Below the pieces are notes generated by a model that saw only the letters and a program-made list of their open reading frames with translations, had not been told where the DNA came from and ran no database searches. A DNA stretch of 43,337 bases. Source: Thermoplasmata archaeon. GTDB taxonomy: Archaea > Thermoplasmatota > Thermoplasmata > RBG-16-68-12 > JAGMCJ01. The position numbers were made by a program, and so were the translations under genes. The stretch is taken from assembly GCA_023136265.1 (NCBI GenBank), contig JAGLRN010000057.1:1-43337 (forward strand), in the 5' to 3' direction. Shown here piece after piece: positions 33,501 to 40,798 of this stretch (positions are counted from its first letter, which is position 1; every line of letters begins with the position of its first letter).

Positions 33501-35033
33501 GGTTGCCAACCCTATTGCGTTGAGGTAGTCCTTGGACTTCGTCAGGACGACGCACTCTTCGAGCATGATGTCCGCTTTGCTGAGGTCAGCGCCGATCTGC
33601 TCTCCGAGAGTGAGTCCAAGCTCGGCGGATTCGATCAGCTCCATGGTCCTTTCGTACTGCGCTTTCTCAAGCTCGTCCTTGCCCTCCTCTATGTGTTTCG
33701 CCACACGCCCAAAGCTCCTCGTCTTGAGCGCCAGGCCGGCCTTATCTAGAAGGGTCTTCGCCGATGATATGTCCACGCCAAGGCCTTCCGCCTCCGTGAA
33801 ATCGGCCTGGAGCTGAGATATCTCCTTCTCAACCAATCGGAACTCCTCTACAAGCCTGTCGACTTCTGCATCGCCTTTCTGAGCGTATTCCAGGGCCTTC
33901 TCGAAATCGCCCTTCCTCAACGATTCCCTTGAGACATTGAGAGATTCCATCGCCTTGCCAAGGTCGGCACCGATGTTCCTCGCCGTCACAAACTTCGATC
34001 TGGATTTGGAAATGGTCTCGAGAACGGTCTGGAACTGAGCGTTCTCCACGTTTTCCAAGGTCTTCTTGATGAGTATCACGGATTCCTTGTAGTTGCCACC
34101 CTTCAGCGATTCCCTCGTCTCGGACAGGAGCGCCTTCGTCTTGCTGGTGTCCGCCTTGATTCTCTCGGCCTTGGCTATTGCCTTCTCGATCGTGTCTATT
34201 CCGTTCTCGACGCTTCTGTGGAGGAGCTTCTCCGCCTCTGCCCTTGCCTGCTTGGAGGAGTTCAGGGACCGCTCGAAATCCTTGCTCTCGAGTTCCGCCC
34301 TTGCTCTTTCAACTATGCCATCCACTTTGGATGTGTCCTCCCCGATCTCCTTGGAGACGTCTATCATGGCCCGGGCATCCTCAAGCATCCCGTTTATGTC
34401 CTGCTCGAGTTCCGAGCTGACCGATTCCATGCACTCGTTCATGTAGTCCATGGCGGTCTGGTAGTCCTGGTCTTCCACAGCACTCCTTGCACGCGACAGG
34501 AGATCCTCTGCCACAGACGTGTCCTTCTCCTGCTTCTTGGCGGCAACGATTGTCGACTGAGCGGTCGAGAACGAACTTGACAGGTGCTCGTGGAGTATCT
34601 TCTCCGATTTCTCCCAGCTCTTCTGGGCGAACTCGATGGACTTCTCGAAATCATCCTTCGAAAGGGCCTCTTCAGCGCTCTTCGCGAGGCTGTCGGCAGA
34701 TGATGTATCCGCCCCTATGTCCTTGGCCAGTTTCAGGAGAACGAGGCTCGAATCCACAATCGTCTTGACCCGGTCCTGATACGCCTTCGTTGCCTTCTGC
34801 TTCGATTCGGTGGCCTTCTCCAGGGCAAGCTTGTAATCCTTGCCCCTAACGGCGTCATTGGCCTCAGAAAAAGCGGCTTCTGTCTCGGCGAGGTTGGCGT
34901 CTATCTTCTTGGCCTCTTCGATTCCTTTCTCGGCTTCCTCAAGCTCCTTCTCTGCGAGCTGTCGGAACTTGGTCGCCTCTTTGGCTCGTTCTTCCAGCTG
35001 CTTTGATAGCTGGATGTGCTTGAGATAACTCAT
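30543..35033 (-). CDS. giant helical-repeat protein with CARDB-like domain and C-terminal RING/PHD-like zinc finger
   Basis: 1496 residues, no signal peptide or membrane helix, so cytosolic. Residues about 40-1340 are built of about 21 copies of a unit of roughly 65 residues with a head like ADTSKxxxLLxxAxxAL, a (K/G)(D/N)(Y/F) turn and an ALExAxxS helix (for example MDVSKALRIL, VNTKSAEELI, ADSSEVEKIL). This resembles TPR-like antiparallel helices. Residues about 1345-1440 are a beta domain of CARDB/NEW3 type (TLRNSGKTLASNV). The last 44 residues have C-x2-C-x12-C-x-C-x4-H-x2-C-x6-C-x2-C (CAIC, CPC, MHDTC, CPKC), a treble-clef RING/PHD-like set of ligands. Likely a large scaffold; ubiquitin-ligase-like activity is only a possibility. 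ATG 35033 has CGGAG upstream. Confidence 0.82.
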   Translation of the reverse strand: MSYLKHIQLSKQLEERAKEATKFRQLAEKELEEAEKGIEEAKKIDANLAETEAAFSEANDAVRGKDYKLALEKATESKQKATKAYQDRVKTIVDSSLVLLKLAKDIGADTSSADSLAKSAEEALSKDDFEKSIEFAQKSWEKSEKILHEHLSSSFSTAQSTIVAAKKQEKDTSVAEDLLSRARSAVEDQDYQTAMDYMNECMESVSSELEQDINGMLEDARAMIDVSKEIGEDTSKVDGIVERARAELESKDFERSLNSSKQARAEAEKLLHRSVENGIDTIEKAIAKAERIKADTSKTKALLSETRESLKGGNYKESVILIKKTLENVENAQFQTVLETISKSRSKFVTARNIGADLGKAMESLNVSRESLRKGDFEKALEYAQKGDAEVDRLVEEFRLVEKEISQLQADFTEAEGLGVDISSAKTLLDKAGLALKTRSFGRVAKHIEEGKDELEKAQYERTMELIESAELGLTLGEQIGADLSKADIMLEECVVLTKSKDYLNAIGLATECREVTDGKVDDHLVSTIQSLGGSVDAIGKEAVSARKLLDKAESALAIRDFPKAIELVTDARDLLEEKFKQKGTGLLQSLEAGIEIGKVMGENTDELETRLESVRQSIQEGKFDELVRITEDVASEVSGLTDSAFSYVKEKVVEARKTGVGIEEMRSLLKKAKIAMGTEDYSDALGLLVECNRTVGVLLKDHKETYNAISSSAALVGEARKKKMDVSKALRILLAAKKAFEGHDYEKALNLATRSKKEAEKLMVLYSSAEKIAAVNERIELAQTLGIDIAGMNGVVQEAKDAIKEKKYEAALELAEKSMSGVEELLRDGIVNTITSSQSISTESREAGILTETVDNDLTEARKLLDEGDYETSARLAAQARDALSEMRGQLDEATGKVKEARTALQEIQSMNVGAPESVRLLERAERGLDTGRYEDALESAEECLRNMQLERDTYITDMINSFIEVIKKSKQEGVNTKSAEELIARAKNHFRNGDFKESIEFAMKSESEVERVGLQQDMARKAISTAKKKMDGFPIPIREAEDFLREAQGAFNSGDYPNALELSLKSGDVFHEAVEAYEDAKKSVGLAEKMHDTITSIGADSSEVEKILTEAKSALDSGNMKAAREAANQCYEWATGVCESHLLQIATQMSQNVDLAEELGLESSLSRHKLGEAKALIRSKDFENAKNLIESARQEIEGILSEVATQVIGNSESALRYAKKMGADVAENEEMITSAKGALEQGRYQDALDLAEESVKKVESSRKLEKEFIDLTYKADSIIGSAKRFGIDIKEAERLLLQALDAKNVNVEEAIEHAQKSLDLANGAIDGFAPSVTAEIDIEKADLEEWMDATLTLRNSGKTLASNVSIQMLGDAETEGLEPVESVRAGGSESVKFRLKMTAPGTVPLAIKVISHRVFDDAEYVEESIAQIEVAETPGKKKKEDIIKMVAEKDTKCAICRGKIKKGFPMVVCPCGEKMHDTCAGRVEECPKCEASLT

Positions 35034-35168
35034 GATTAGGCTCCGCAGTCAAAGCGTACAACTATGTGCTCCATCAAGCTTCCAGTAGTTATACATAACT
35101 TATGACCCTGCCTCTATTTAAATTCAACGACATGCACCCATCCACATGATTTGACCACTCTACTTGGC
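35034..35168 (-). promoter_or_regulatory. promoter region of the giant repeat gene
   Basis: Minus-strand AATTTAAATAG at about 35115-35125 is a strong TATA; transcript start near 35095, leader about 60 bases. This 135-base gap also holds the 3' end of the smc-scpA-scpB transcript; no clear T-run terminator is seen. Confidence 0.5.
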
Positions 35169-35669
35169 CTACTGTATTCCTATTCTCTCTGCCATCACCT
35201 TCTTCACGATTTCTCTGTTGCTAGATGGTAATCCGAAGTATTCCGAGAACGCCCCGCTGGTTACGAGCTCGTATGTGGGGCCCTTCCTTCTTGTGATGAT
35301 GAGCCCTAGGTCCCTGAGAGCCTTCACGTGGTTGTAGACCTTGCCTCCCACGAGGATCTTCAAGTCGCTCTGCATGATCGGTTGATGATATGCTATCAAT
35401 GAGGCCGTTTTCAGCACATCGCGCTCGATCTGCGATTCGGAGAACTCCAGCACCTCATCCGAGTACTCTTCCTTCACCTTCATGATGTAGCTCTGACCTA
35501 TCCTGCTTATCTCCAAGGCGCTCTTGCCTTTGTTGTATCTCCTTCTCAGGTCATCGAGAGACCTCTTGACCACGTCCTTGCTTAGGCCAGTTCTGTCCGA
35601 AATCTCGGCTATCCTGAGCGGGTAGGATGAGGAGAAGAGGGCCGCCTCAACGACGCCTTTCGCCTTCAA
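35169..35669 (-). CDS. scpB: segregation and condensation protein B
   Basis: 166 residues. Winged-helix partner of ScpA in the SMC condensin-like complex. Two wHTH domains are visible: EAALFSSSYPLRIAEISD at the start, and ASLIAYHQPIMQSDLKIL followed by VYNHVKALRDLGLIITRR. It starts with TTG 35669 overlapping the scpA stop as TTGA, with GGTGAT three bases upstream, so translation is coupled. Third and last gene of the smc operon. Confidence 0.93.
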   Translation of the reverse strand: MKAKGVVEAALFSSSYPLRIAEISDRTGLSKDVVKRSLDDLRRRYNKGKSALEISRIGQSYIMKVKEEYSDEVLEFSESQIERDVLKTASLIAYHQPIMQSDLKILVGGKVYNHVKALRDLGLIITRRKGPTYELVTSGAFSEYFGLPSSNREIVKKVMAERIGIQ

Positions 35670-36580
35670 TTCATCACCGCCAGTTTCTCCACTTCGAGAG
35701 TCTGTGCCACATCTTCCCGGGTCAACATTTCCTCTCCGGTCAGGCTCTTCACGAATATCTCACCGTGTGGCATTCTCCGCTGCCAGAGTTTCACCTTCTG
35801 CATCATGCAGAGGAAGAGCACTGACACGAATACCGTCACGCGGTCCCAAACGTCGTTGTCCCATAAGTTGTGAAGCGGGATCGCCTTTCCGTTGAACTGG
35901 CGGATTCGTGCCCACGTCAACATCATGTCCTCCGTCAGGTTCTCCTTGTGGACCTTTGAATGGAACTCCACTTCTTGCTCCACGTTCGCCACCCTCAGGG
36001 ACTCGATCTTGGCCCTGTACTCGGACTCCCTTCTCGCCTCGTCGAAGGCATCGACGAGCTCGATCAGAGTGACCTTCCTCTCTGGGTGTCTTCTGACCGC
36101 CTGCTTGAGCGGGTTCGTGCCCGTGTGCATTATCACGTTGGTGTAGTCAAGGTCCTCGGGCGCCTGATAGAACTCTGGCGGGACGTCCCAATCTGAGAAG
36201 AAACACTCTTCAGCGGGAAGCTGCGGCGTAGCGTCCTCTAGGACCTCGTCGCTCTGGAGCTTGAGGATGGACCACGCCATGAGAATCAAGCGGCCCGCCA
36301 CGATGAAATTCACATCCCCGTCCGACCTGACCTTCTTCAGGTACATCTTCGTGAACTCGACCAGGTTTATGTCCCACGGATCGAACTTGCTCTCGATGAC
36401 CAGTTCGAAAGCCGCCGCGAGGCTCTTTTCCACGGGGTCCCTGCACGCGATGTGCATCCCCTCATTTATCTCTTCGATCATCTGCAAGTACTTGGCTATC
36501 CTCTCACCGTTTTCCTGCTCGGAGATCAGCGCCTTGTGGAAAAGCAGGTGGTTGAGAACGGCCTCGTAGCTCTCCCTCAA
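35666..36580 (-). CDS. scpA: segregation and condensation protein A (kleisin)
   Basis: 304 residues. Kleisin that bridges the SMC heads and binds ScpB. The central FDPWDINLVEFTKMYLKKV is the family signature, and INFIVAGRLILMAW-like text (VNFIVAGRLILMAWSILKL) follows. The C-terminal winged helix (VSVLFLCMMQKVKLWQ, EIFVKSLTG) would bind the SMC ATPase head. The N-terminal leader (MRESYEAVLNHLLFHKALI) is slightly long. Start TTG 36580 overlaps the smc stop (TTGA) and has a full GGAGGTGA just upstream. Confidence 0.93.
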   Translation of the reverse strand: MRESYEAVLNHLLFHKALISEQENGERIAKYLQMIEEINEGMHIACRDPVEKSLAAAFELVIESKFDPWDINLVEFTKMYLKKVRSDGDVNFIVAGRLILMAWSILKLQSDEVLEDATPQLPAEECFFSDWDVPPEFYQAPEDLDYTNVIMHTGTNPLKQAVRRHPERKVTLIELVDAFDEARRESEYRAKIESLRVANVEQEVEFHSKVHKENLTEDMMLTWARIRQFNGKAIPLHNLWDNDVWDRVTVFVSVLFLCMMQKVKLWQRRMPHGEIFVKSLTGEEMLTREDVAQTLEVEKLAVMN

Positions 36581-39500
36581 GGCGTCACCTCCACCTTGGG
36601 CGGCTCGGCCTCCGGGGTCTCGCTTATCCCGACCTCCATCACCACGCTGGAGACTCCCTCGTCCTGCATCGTGACCCCCACGATGTGGTCCGATTCCTTC
36701 AGCGTGACCTTTCTGAGCGATATCTGGATGAACTGGGCGACAGCGGAGTGCTCCTTGATCGCCTGGGCAATCTTCTCCGCGTTGACCGCATCCAGGTTCT
36801 GATCGACCTCGTCCAAGAAGTAGAATGGGGACGGATCGTACTGCTGGAGCGCGAATATGAAGGCCATCGAGACCAGGCTCTTTTCCCCGCCCGAGAGCGC
36901 CTCCAGCCTGAGGAGCTTCTTGTGTCTTGGCCTCGCCTTTATCAGGAGCCCGCCTTCGAAGGGGTTCTTCTCGTTCTCCAGGACCAGCTCCGCCTCTCCT
37001 CCGCCCGAGAGCTCCTTGTGTATCCGATGGAAGTTCTCGCTAATCGCCGCGAAGACCTTCATGAGCCCGTCCTTCCTCCTGGAGTTCAGATCGTCGACCA
37101 GATCGAGTAGGTTCTTCCTCTGCTTCTCGAGTTGTGAGAACTCGTCCTTCAGCTCTTGGTGTCTGCCCTTCTGCCTGTCGTAGTCCTCGAGAGCCCTCAT
37201 GTTGACGGGACCCAGGGTCTCGATCGACTTCTGGCACTCCTCGACCGTCCTCTTGAGCTCGTTGGCTGGGGGGAGGTCGTCCGCGCTCTCGATCTCACAG
37301 CCCTCAAGGGCCTTCTCCGCCTCGTCGAGGTTCTGCTTGCCGATGTTCAGCTCGCGCTGAAGCCCGAGAAGGAAGTCCTCCTTCGTGTCCATCTTGTGGA
37401 TGACCTTGTCGATCTCGTTCTCGAGCCTCGTCTTCTCCCTGTAGGCCTCGTCCCGGCGGTCCCGGATCTCTTTCAGGTCCTCTCCCATCGACTGCTCGAC
37501 CTTCTCCAGGGCGAGGAGCTTCTCCTTGGACTCTCTCTTCTTCTTCTCCATCTGCTTTGACTTCCGGGAGTTCTCCTCGATGAACGTCTCCATGAACTCG
37601 AGCCTTTCCGTCATCTCTTTCTTTCTGTCGCCGATCACTCCGATCTGCGTCTTGACGGTCTCCCTCTTCGACTCGAGGGCGTTGATCTCCTCTCGAAGAC
37701 CGCTCCTCTCCTTCTCGAAGGCCCTCAGCTCCTTGGAAAGGGCCTCTGGCGTGGACTTCTCAAGCCTCCTTTTCACACCCTCTCTCTCGTCCTTCATGGA
37801 TTTGATGGCCTTTTCCAGGTCGGATATCTCCTTTGCGGTCGTCGCCCTGCTGGTGTCCAGCTCCTGCAGGTCCGAAAGGGCTTCCTCGATCTTCTCCGAA
37901 AGGAACTTGGACTTCTTCCTGAACTCCTTGATCTTGACCTTCAGCGTGGACAGCTTGAATATGGACGACTCTGACCCTTCTCTTGCGTTGCACAGCCCAT
38001 CTTCCGCGGTTTTGATCTGATCCCTGATCGCTCCGATCTCCTTCCTCGTATCGTCCGCCCTCTTCGTGGCTCTTCGGAGGTCCTTTGACACCTTGTCAAT
38101 CTCACCCTTGTCCGGTGACCCGAACTTAATGATGGCCCTCTCGATCTGTCCACCGATCATGGCCCCGCTCGCCTCTATCAGCTCTCCGTCCAGTGTCGTG
38201 ATCCTGACGCCGCCCATCAACTCCCTGGCGGACCCGAGGTTCTCCACAATGAGCGTGTCCCCGAACACATACGAGAATGCCGCCTCGTATTTCTGATCGA
38301 ATTCAACGAGGTTGATGGCAAAGCCGAGAGAGTCCTTCGAGGCCAGGAGGGCCTTGCCGCGCGGTCTCCTCGTGGTCATCTTATTCAATGGCAGGAAGAT
38401 CGCCCGTCCGATCCGCTTGGATCTCAGGAACTCTATGGCCTTCGCGGCAACGGAGTCATTCTCCACGACGATGGCCTGCATTCTCGCTCCCGCCGCGACG
38501 TTCAGCGCGACCTCGTACTTCGGGTCGACCTTCGCGAGATGAGCGATCGTGCCGTGGATTCCCTTGATCTTCCCCTTGTCTCGGGTCTCCAAGACGGCTC
38601 TGACCGCCCTTGTGTACCCCTTCTGCACGTCCTCCGCGGCTTGGGCCTCCGCCTTGAGCTGGTTGTAATCCCTCGTGAGCCTCTTGACAGCGTCCTCGAG
38701 TTCCGTCTCCTTCCGGACGAGTTCCCGCTCATCCTTCCTGAGCCTGTCCAGCTCGCTGTGGTGCTTGTCGAGGTTCTTCGTCTTCGTCCTCTCGCTCTTG
38801 TTCACCTCCTTGAGCTGCCAGGTGGAGTCCTTTAGCTCGAAATCTGCCGTCTTCTTGGACTCCTCCAGCTGGGCGATCTCCTCGTTCTTCCGCTCCGTCA
38901 TCGCTTCCAGCCTGTCATCCTGGAGCTTGACCTTGTGGAGCTCTTCCTCCGAGTCCTGCACCTGCTTGTTCATCGAAATGATCTTCTTCTGCAGCTTCAG
39001 CGCGCTCGCATCGGACTTCGTCACGGCCTGCTCGACGTCCTCGATCCGCTCGCTCTTCTTCTTCAGTTCCTTCTCCTTGGAGCGCAGACGCCTCCCGGTC
39101 CTCTGGAGCGCTTCCGAGAGCTTCTCCAGCTCTCCCTCGACCTTCTTCATCTCTTCCTTGAGGTTCCGGATCTCATCCGTGGTCTTTGTGATGGCTTCCT
39201 CCGCGTTCTCGGCGCCATCCTCGGCTCGTGCTCTTTCTATCCTGAGTTCGTCGATGCTCTGCTTGAGCTTCCTTACTTCGTCCCCGCCCTTCTCGACCAT
39301 CTTGTTCTCGTGGTCCTCCAGCTCCCGCTTGGCCTCCTCCAGCAGCTGGGAGAGCTCCTGCTTCCTTCTCAGCAGGTTCTCCTTCTCGGACTCGAACTTC
39401 TCGATCTGCTTCAGCGTGCCGATGACCTGATGCTCGAGCATCTCCTTGTTCTTGAAGACAATCTGCTTGTTGGCAAGGTCCATCGTGTCCTTGATCTCCT

Positions 39501-40161
39501 TGTACTTCAGGGCGCCTGACCTGTCACTTCCGAGCTGGCGGATCTGTTTCTTGATCTCGCCCAGTATTATCTCGATTCTCGACACGTTGTCCTCGACACT
39601 TGTTCTCTTCCTGTCGGCCTTCTCGATGTCCTCGTCGTACTTCGAGATGCCAGCCATGGAGTCCAAGACCTTCCTTCTGTCCACGTTGCCCATCTGAACG
39701 ATGTTGGCGACGTCCCCCTGCTGCACGATGTTGTAGCCGTCCGCGCTTATCCTGGCGTGTGCGAGGAGGGAATCGAACTCGGAGAGCTTGGACCGCCTGT
39801 CGTTGATGTAGAAATAGGAGTTGTAGCCTCCCTCCACGGAAGGTGAGCGGTTCACGTATCTCGTCAGCTTCACCTCGTCCGCGTCGACGGGGAATAACCT
39901 GTCCTTGTTGTCGAATATCAGGGACACCCTCGTGTACTTAGCGGGCCGCTTGGACCTCCCTCCGTTGAAGATGAGGTCGGTCAGCTTTCCCGCTCGGATC
40001 ACCCTTGAGCTTCTCGGTCCGAGCACAAAGAGGATCGCGTCCGCGATGTTCGATTTCCCGCTTCCGTTGGGACCTGTCACCGTTGAATAGCCCTTCAGAA
40101 ATGGAATCCTCATCCGCTTGAAGGACTTGAAGTTCTCCAGCTGTATTTCTTTGAGATACAA
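36577..40161 (-). CDS. smc: chromosome segregation protein SMC
   Basis: 1194 residues from TTG 40161. Long-arm ATPase that organises and segregates DNA. Walker A GPNGSGKSN (about 30-38) and the Q-loop region GDVANIVQMGN lie at the N-terminus. Long coiled coils flank a hinge at about 515-670 (GIHGTIAHLAKVDP, GGVRITTLDGELIEASGAM, GGQ). The C-terminal head carries the signature LSGGEKSLVSMAFIFAL and Walker B FYFLDEVDQNLD. The frame extends to GTG 40170, but AGGTGAT at 40166-40172 overlaps that codon and lies four bases before TTG 40161, which also gives the normal family start YLKEIQLENFKSF. Promoter with paired GTCSGAC element upstream. Confidence 0.96.
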   Translation of the reverse strand: MYLKEIQLENFKSFKRMRIPFLKGYSTVTGPNGSGKSNIADAILFVLGPRSSRVIRAGKLTDLIFNGGRSKRPAKYTRVSLIFDNKDRLFPVDADEVKLTRYVNRSPSVEGGYNSYFYINDRRSKLSEFDSLLAHARISADGYNIVQQGDVANIVQMGNVDRRKVLDSMAGISKYDEDIEKADRKRTSVEDNVSRIEIILGEIKKQIRQLGSDRSGALKYKEIKDTMDLANKQIVFKNKEMLEHQVIGTLKQIEKFESEKENLLRRKQELSQLLEEAKRELEDHENKMVEKGGDEVRKLKQSIDELRIERARAEDGAENAEEAITKTTDEIRNLKEEMKKVEGELEKLSEALQRTGRRLRSKEKELKKKSERIEDVEQAVTKSDASALKLQKKIISMNKQVQDSEEELHKVKLQDDRLEAMTERKNEEIAQLEESKKTADFELKDSTWQLKEVNKSERTKTKNLDKHHSELDRLRKDERELVRKETELEDAVKRLTRDYNQLKAEAQAAEDVQKGYTRAVRAVLETRDKGKIKGIHGTIAHLAKVDPKYEVALNVAAGARMQAIVVENDSVAAKAIEFLRSKRIGRAIFLPLNKMTTRRPRGKALLASKDSLGFAINLVEFDQKYEAAFSYVFGDTLIVENLGSARELMGGVRITTLDGELIEASGAMIGGQIERAIIKFGSPDKGEIDKVSKDLRRATKRADDTRKEIGAIRDQIKTAEDGLCNAREGSESSIFKLSTLKVKIKEFRKKSKFLSEKIEEALSDLQELDTSRATTAKEISDLEKAIKSMKDEREGVKRRLEKSTPEALSKELRAFEKERSGLREEINALESKRETVKTQIGVIGDRKKEMTERLEFMETFIEENSRKSKQMEKKKRESKEKLLALEKVEQSMGEDLKEIRDRRDEAYREKTRLENEIDKVIHKMDTKEDFLLGLQRELNIGKQNLDEAEKALEGCEIESADDLPPANELKRTVEECQKSIETLGPVNMRALEDYDRQKGRHQELKDEFSQLEKQRKNLLDLVDDLNSRRKDGLMKVFAAISENFHRIHKELSGGGEAELVLENEKNPFEGGLLIKARPRHKKLLRLEALSGGEKSLVSMAFIFALQQYDPSPFYFLDEVDQNLDAVNAEKIAQAIKEHSAVAQFIQISLRKVTLKESDHIVGVTMQDEGVSSVVMEVGISETPEAEPPKVEVTP

Positions 40162-40234
40162 GCGTATCACCTACCGGGGAAAATGATATGGCTCGCTGTC
40201 TGTCGATGCTGCACCCCATCTTTCCCTTCTATTA

Positions 40235-40282
40235 GTCCGACAAACTGTCGGACAAGCAGTGAATAGACTATGGGTATATAAA
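40235..40282 (-). promoter_or_regulatory. smc operon promoter with paired GTCSGAC element
   Basis: Minus-strand TTTATATA (40275-40282) predicts a start near 40252. The element GTCCGAC-AGTTT-GTCGGAC (read on the minus strand, 40253 down to 40235) begins there: two GTCSGAC sites 12 bases apart, or a 7-bp hairpin at the mRNA 5' end. It matches the element at 20155-20172. Confidence 0.7.
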
Positions 40283-40515
40283 TATTGTGATAATACAGAT
40301 GTCGAACACGGGACCAGCGGCTCTCCGTGGCCGGGGGAACTAACAGGCTCTCAATAGGCTCTCCAGCCGCTCCGTCCTCCCGCTAGTTTTGTATCGCTAT
40401 GTTTTGGATATGGGATAGGAAATCAGTGCTCGACGAACAGTCGCGTGCAACCAAGTGGTGGTTCAGGGATGGAGGACTTCCCGCTGGCCGGCCTCGTTAG
40501 GGACTGTAGATCGTC
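40283..40515. other. intergenic region with no recognisable gene
   Basis: Together with 40516-40737 this is the only gap longer than 300 bases. Reading frames are short on both strands, base composition is mixed, and no tRNA or repeat array is seen. GGCTCTC occurs three times near 40319-40355 (with small changes), without clear meaning. Confidence 0.5.
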
Positions 40516-40677
40516 TCATTCTGACGTTAGCCTCTTGGCGAGATGAGATCCGATGAAGCCAGCACCGACCGAGACAAGGATTCTCTCCCGGTCAATCATT
40601 TTGGGGCTGATAGCTGAAGCTTCGTATGAACGAGCATCGGACACGATATCGGCCCGTGAGAAATCCTCGACAGCGGA
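40516..40677 (-). pseudogene. remnant of an NAD-dependent sugar epimerase N-terminus
   Basis: From ATG 40599 the minus strand reads MIDRERILVSVGAGFIGSHL and then AKRLTSE before a stop at 40516-40518. GAGFIGSHLAKRL is the Rossmann nucleotide-binding start of the UDP-glucose 4-epimerase family (usual form LVTGGAGFIGSHL). Only 27 residues remain from the ATG; the frame is open upstream to 40677 with unrelated-looking residues. Nothing of the rest of the enzyme is found downstream in any frame I read. Probably a relic, less likely a small peptide gene. Confidence 0.6.
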
Positions 40678-40737
40678 TTATCGCAGCATCATGGATCGTC
40701 CCCTCATTGGGCGGACTGTGGCGGGTCCCTGAGGAAG

Positions 40738-40798
40738 ATATTTAAGGAGTTTCGGGGTTAGGTTGAATCCCCGCGGTTGGGGAGGAGGGTAGAGCCGT
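40738..40798 (+). promoter_or_regulatory. promoter and ribosome binding site of the terminal repeat gene
   Basis: ATATTTAAG at 40738-40746 is a TATA box; transcript start near 40767. GGAGGAGGG at 40781-40789 is a rich purine ribosome binding site about ten bases before ATG 40799. Confidence 0.6.

Noticed and set aside
40319-40365. Repeated GGCTCTC-like words as a regulatory array
   Set aside because: Copies are few, imperfect and unevenly spaced, and are not near a promoter I can support.
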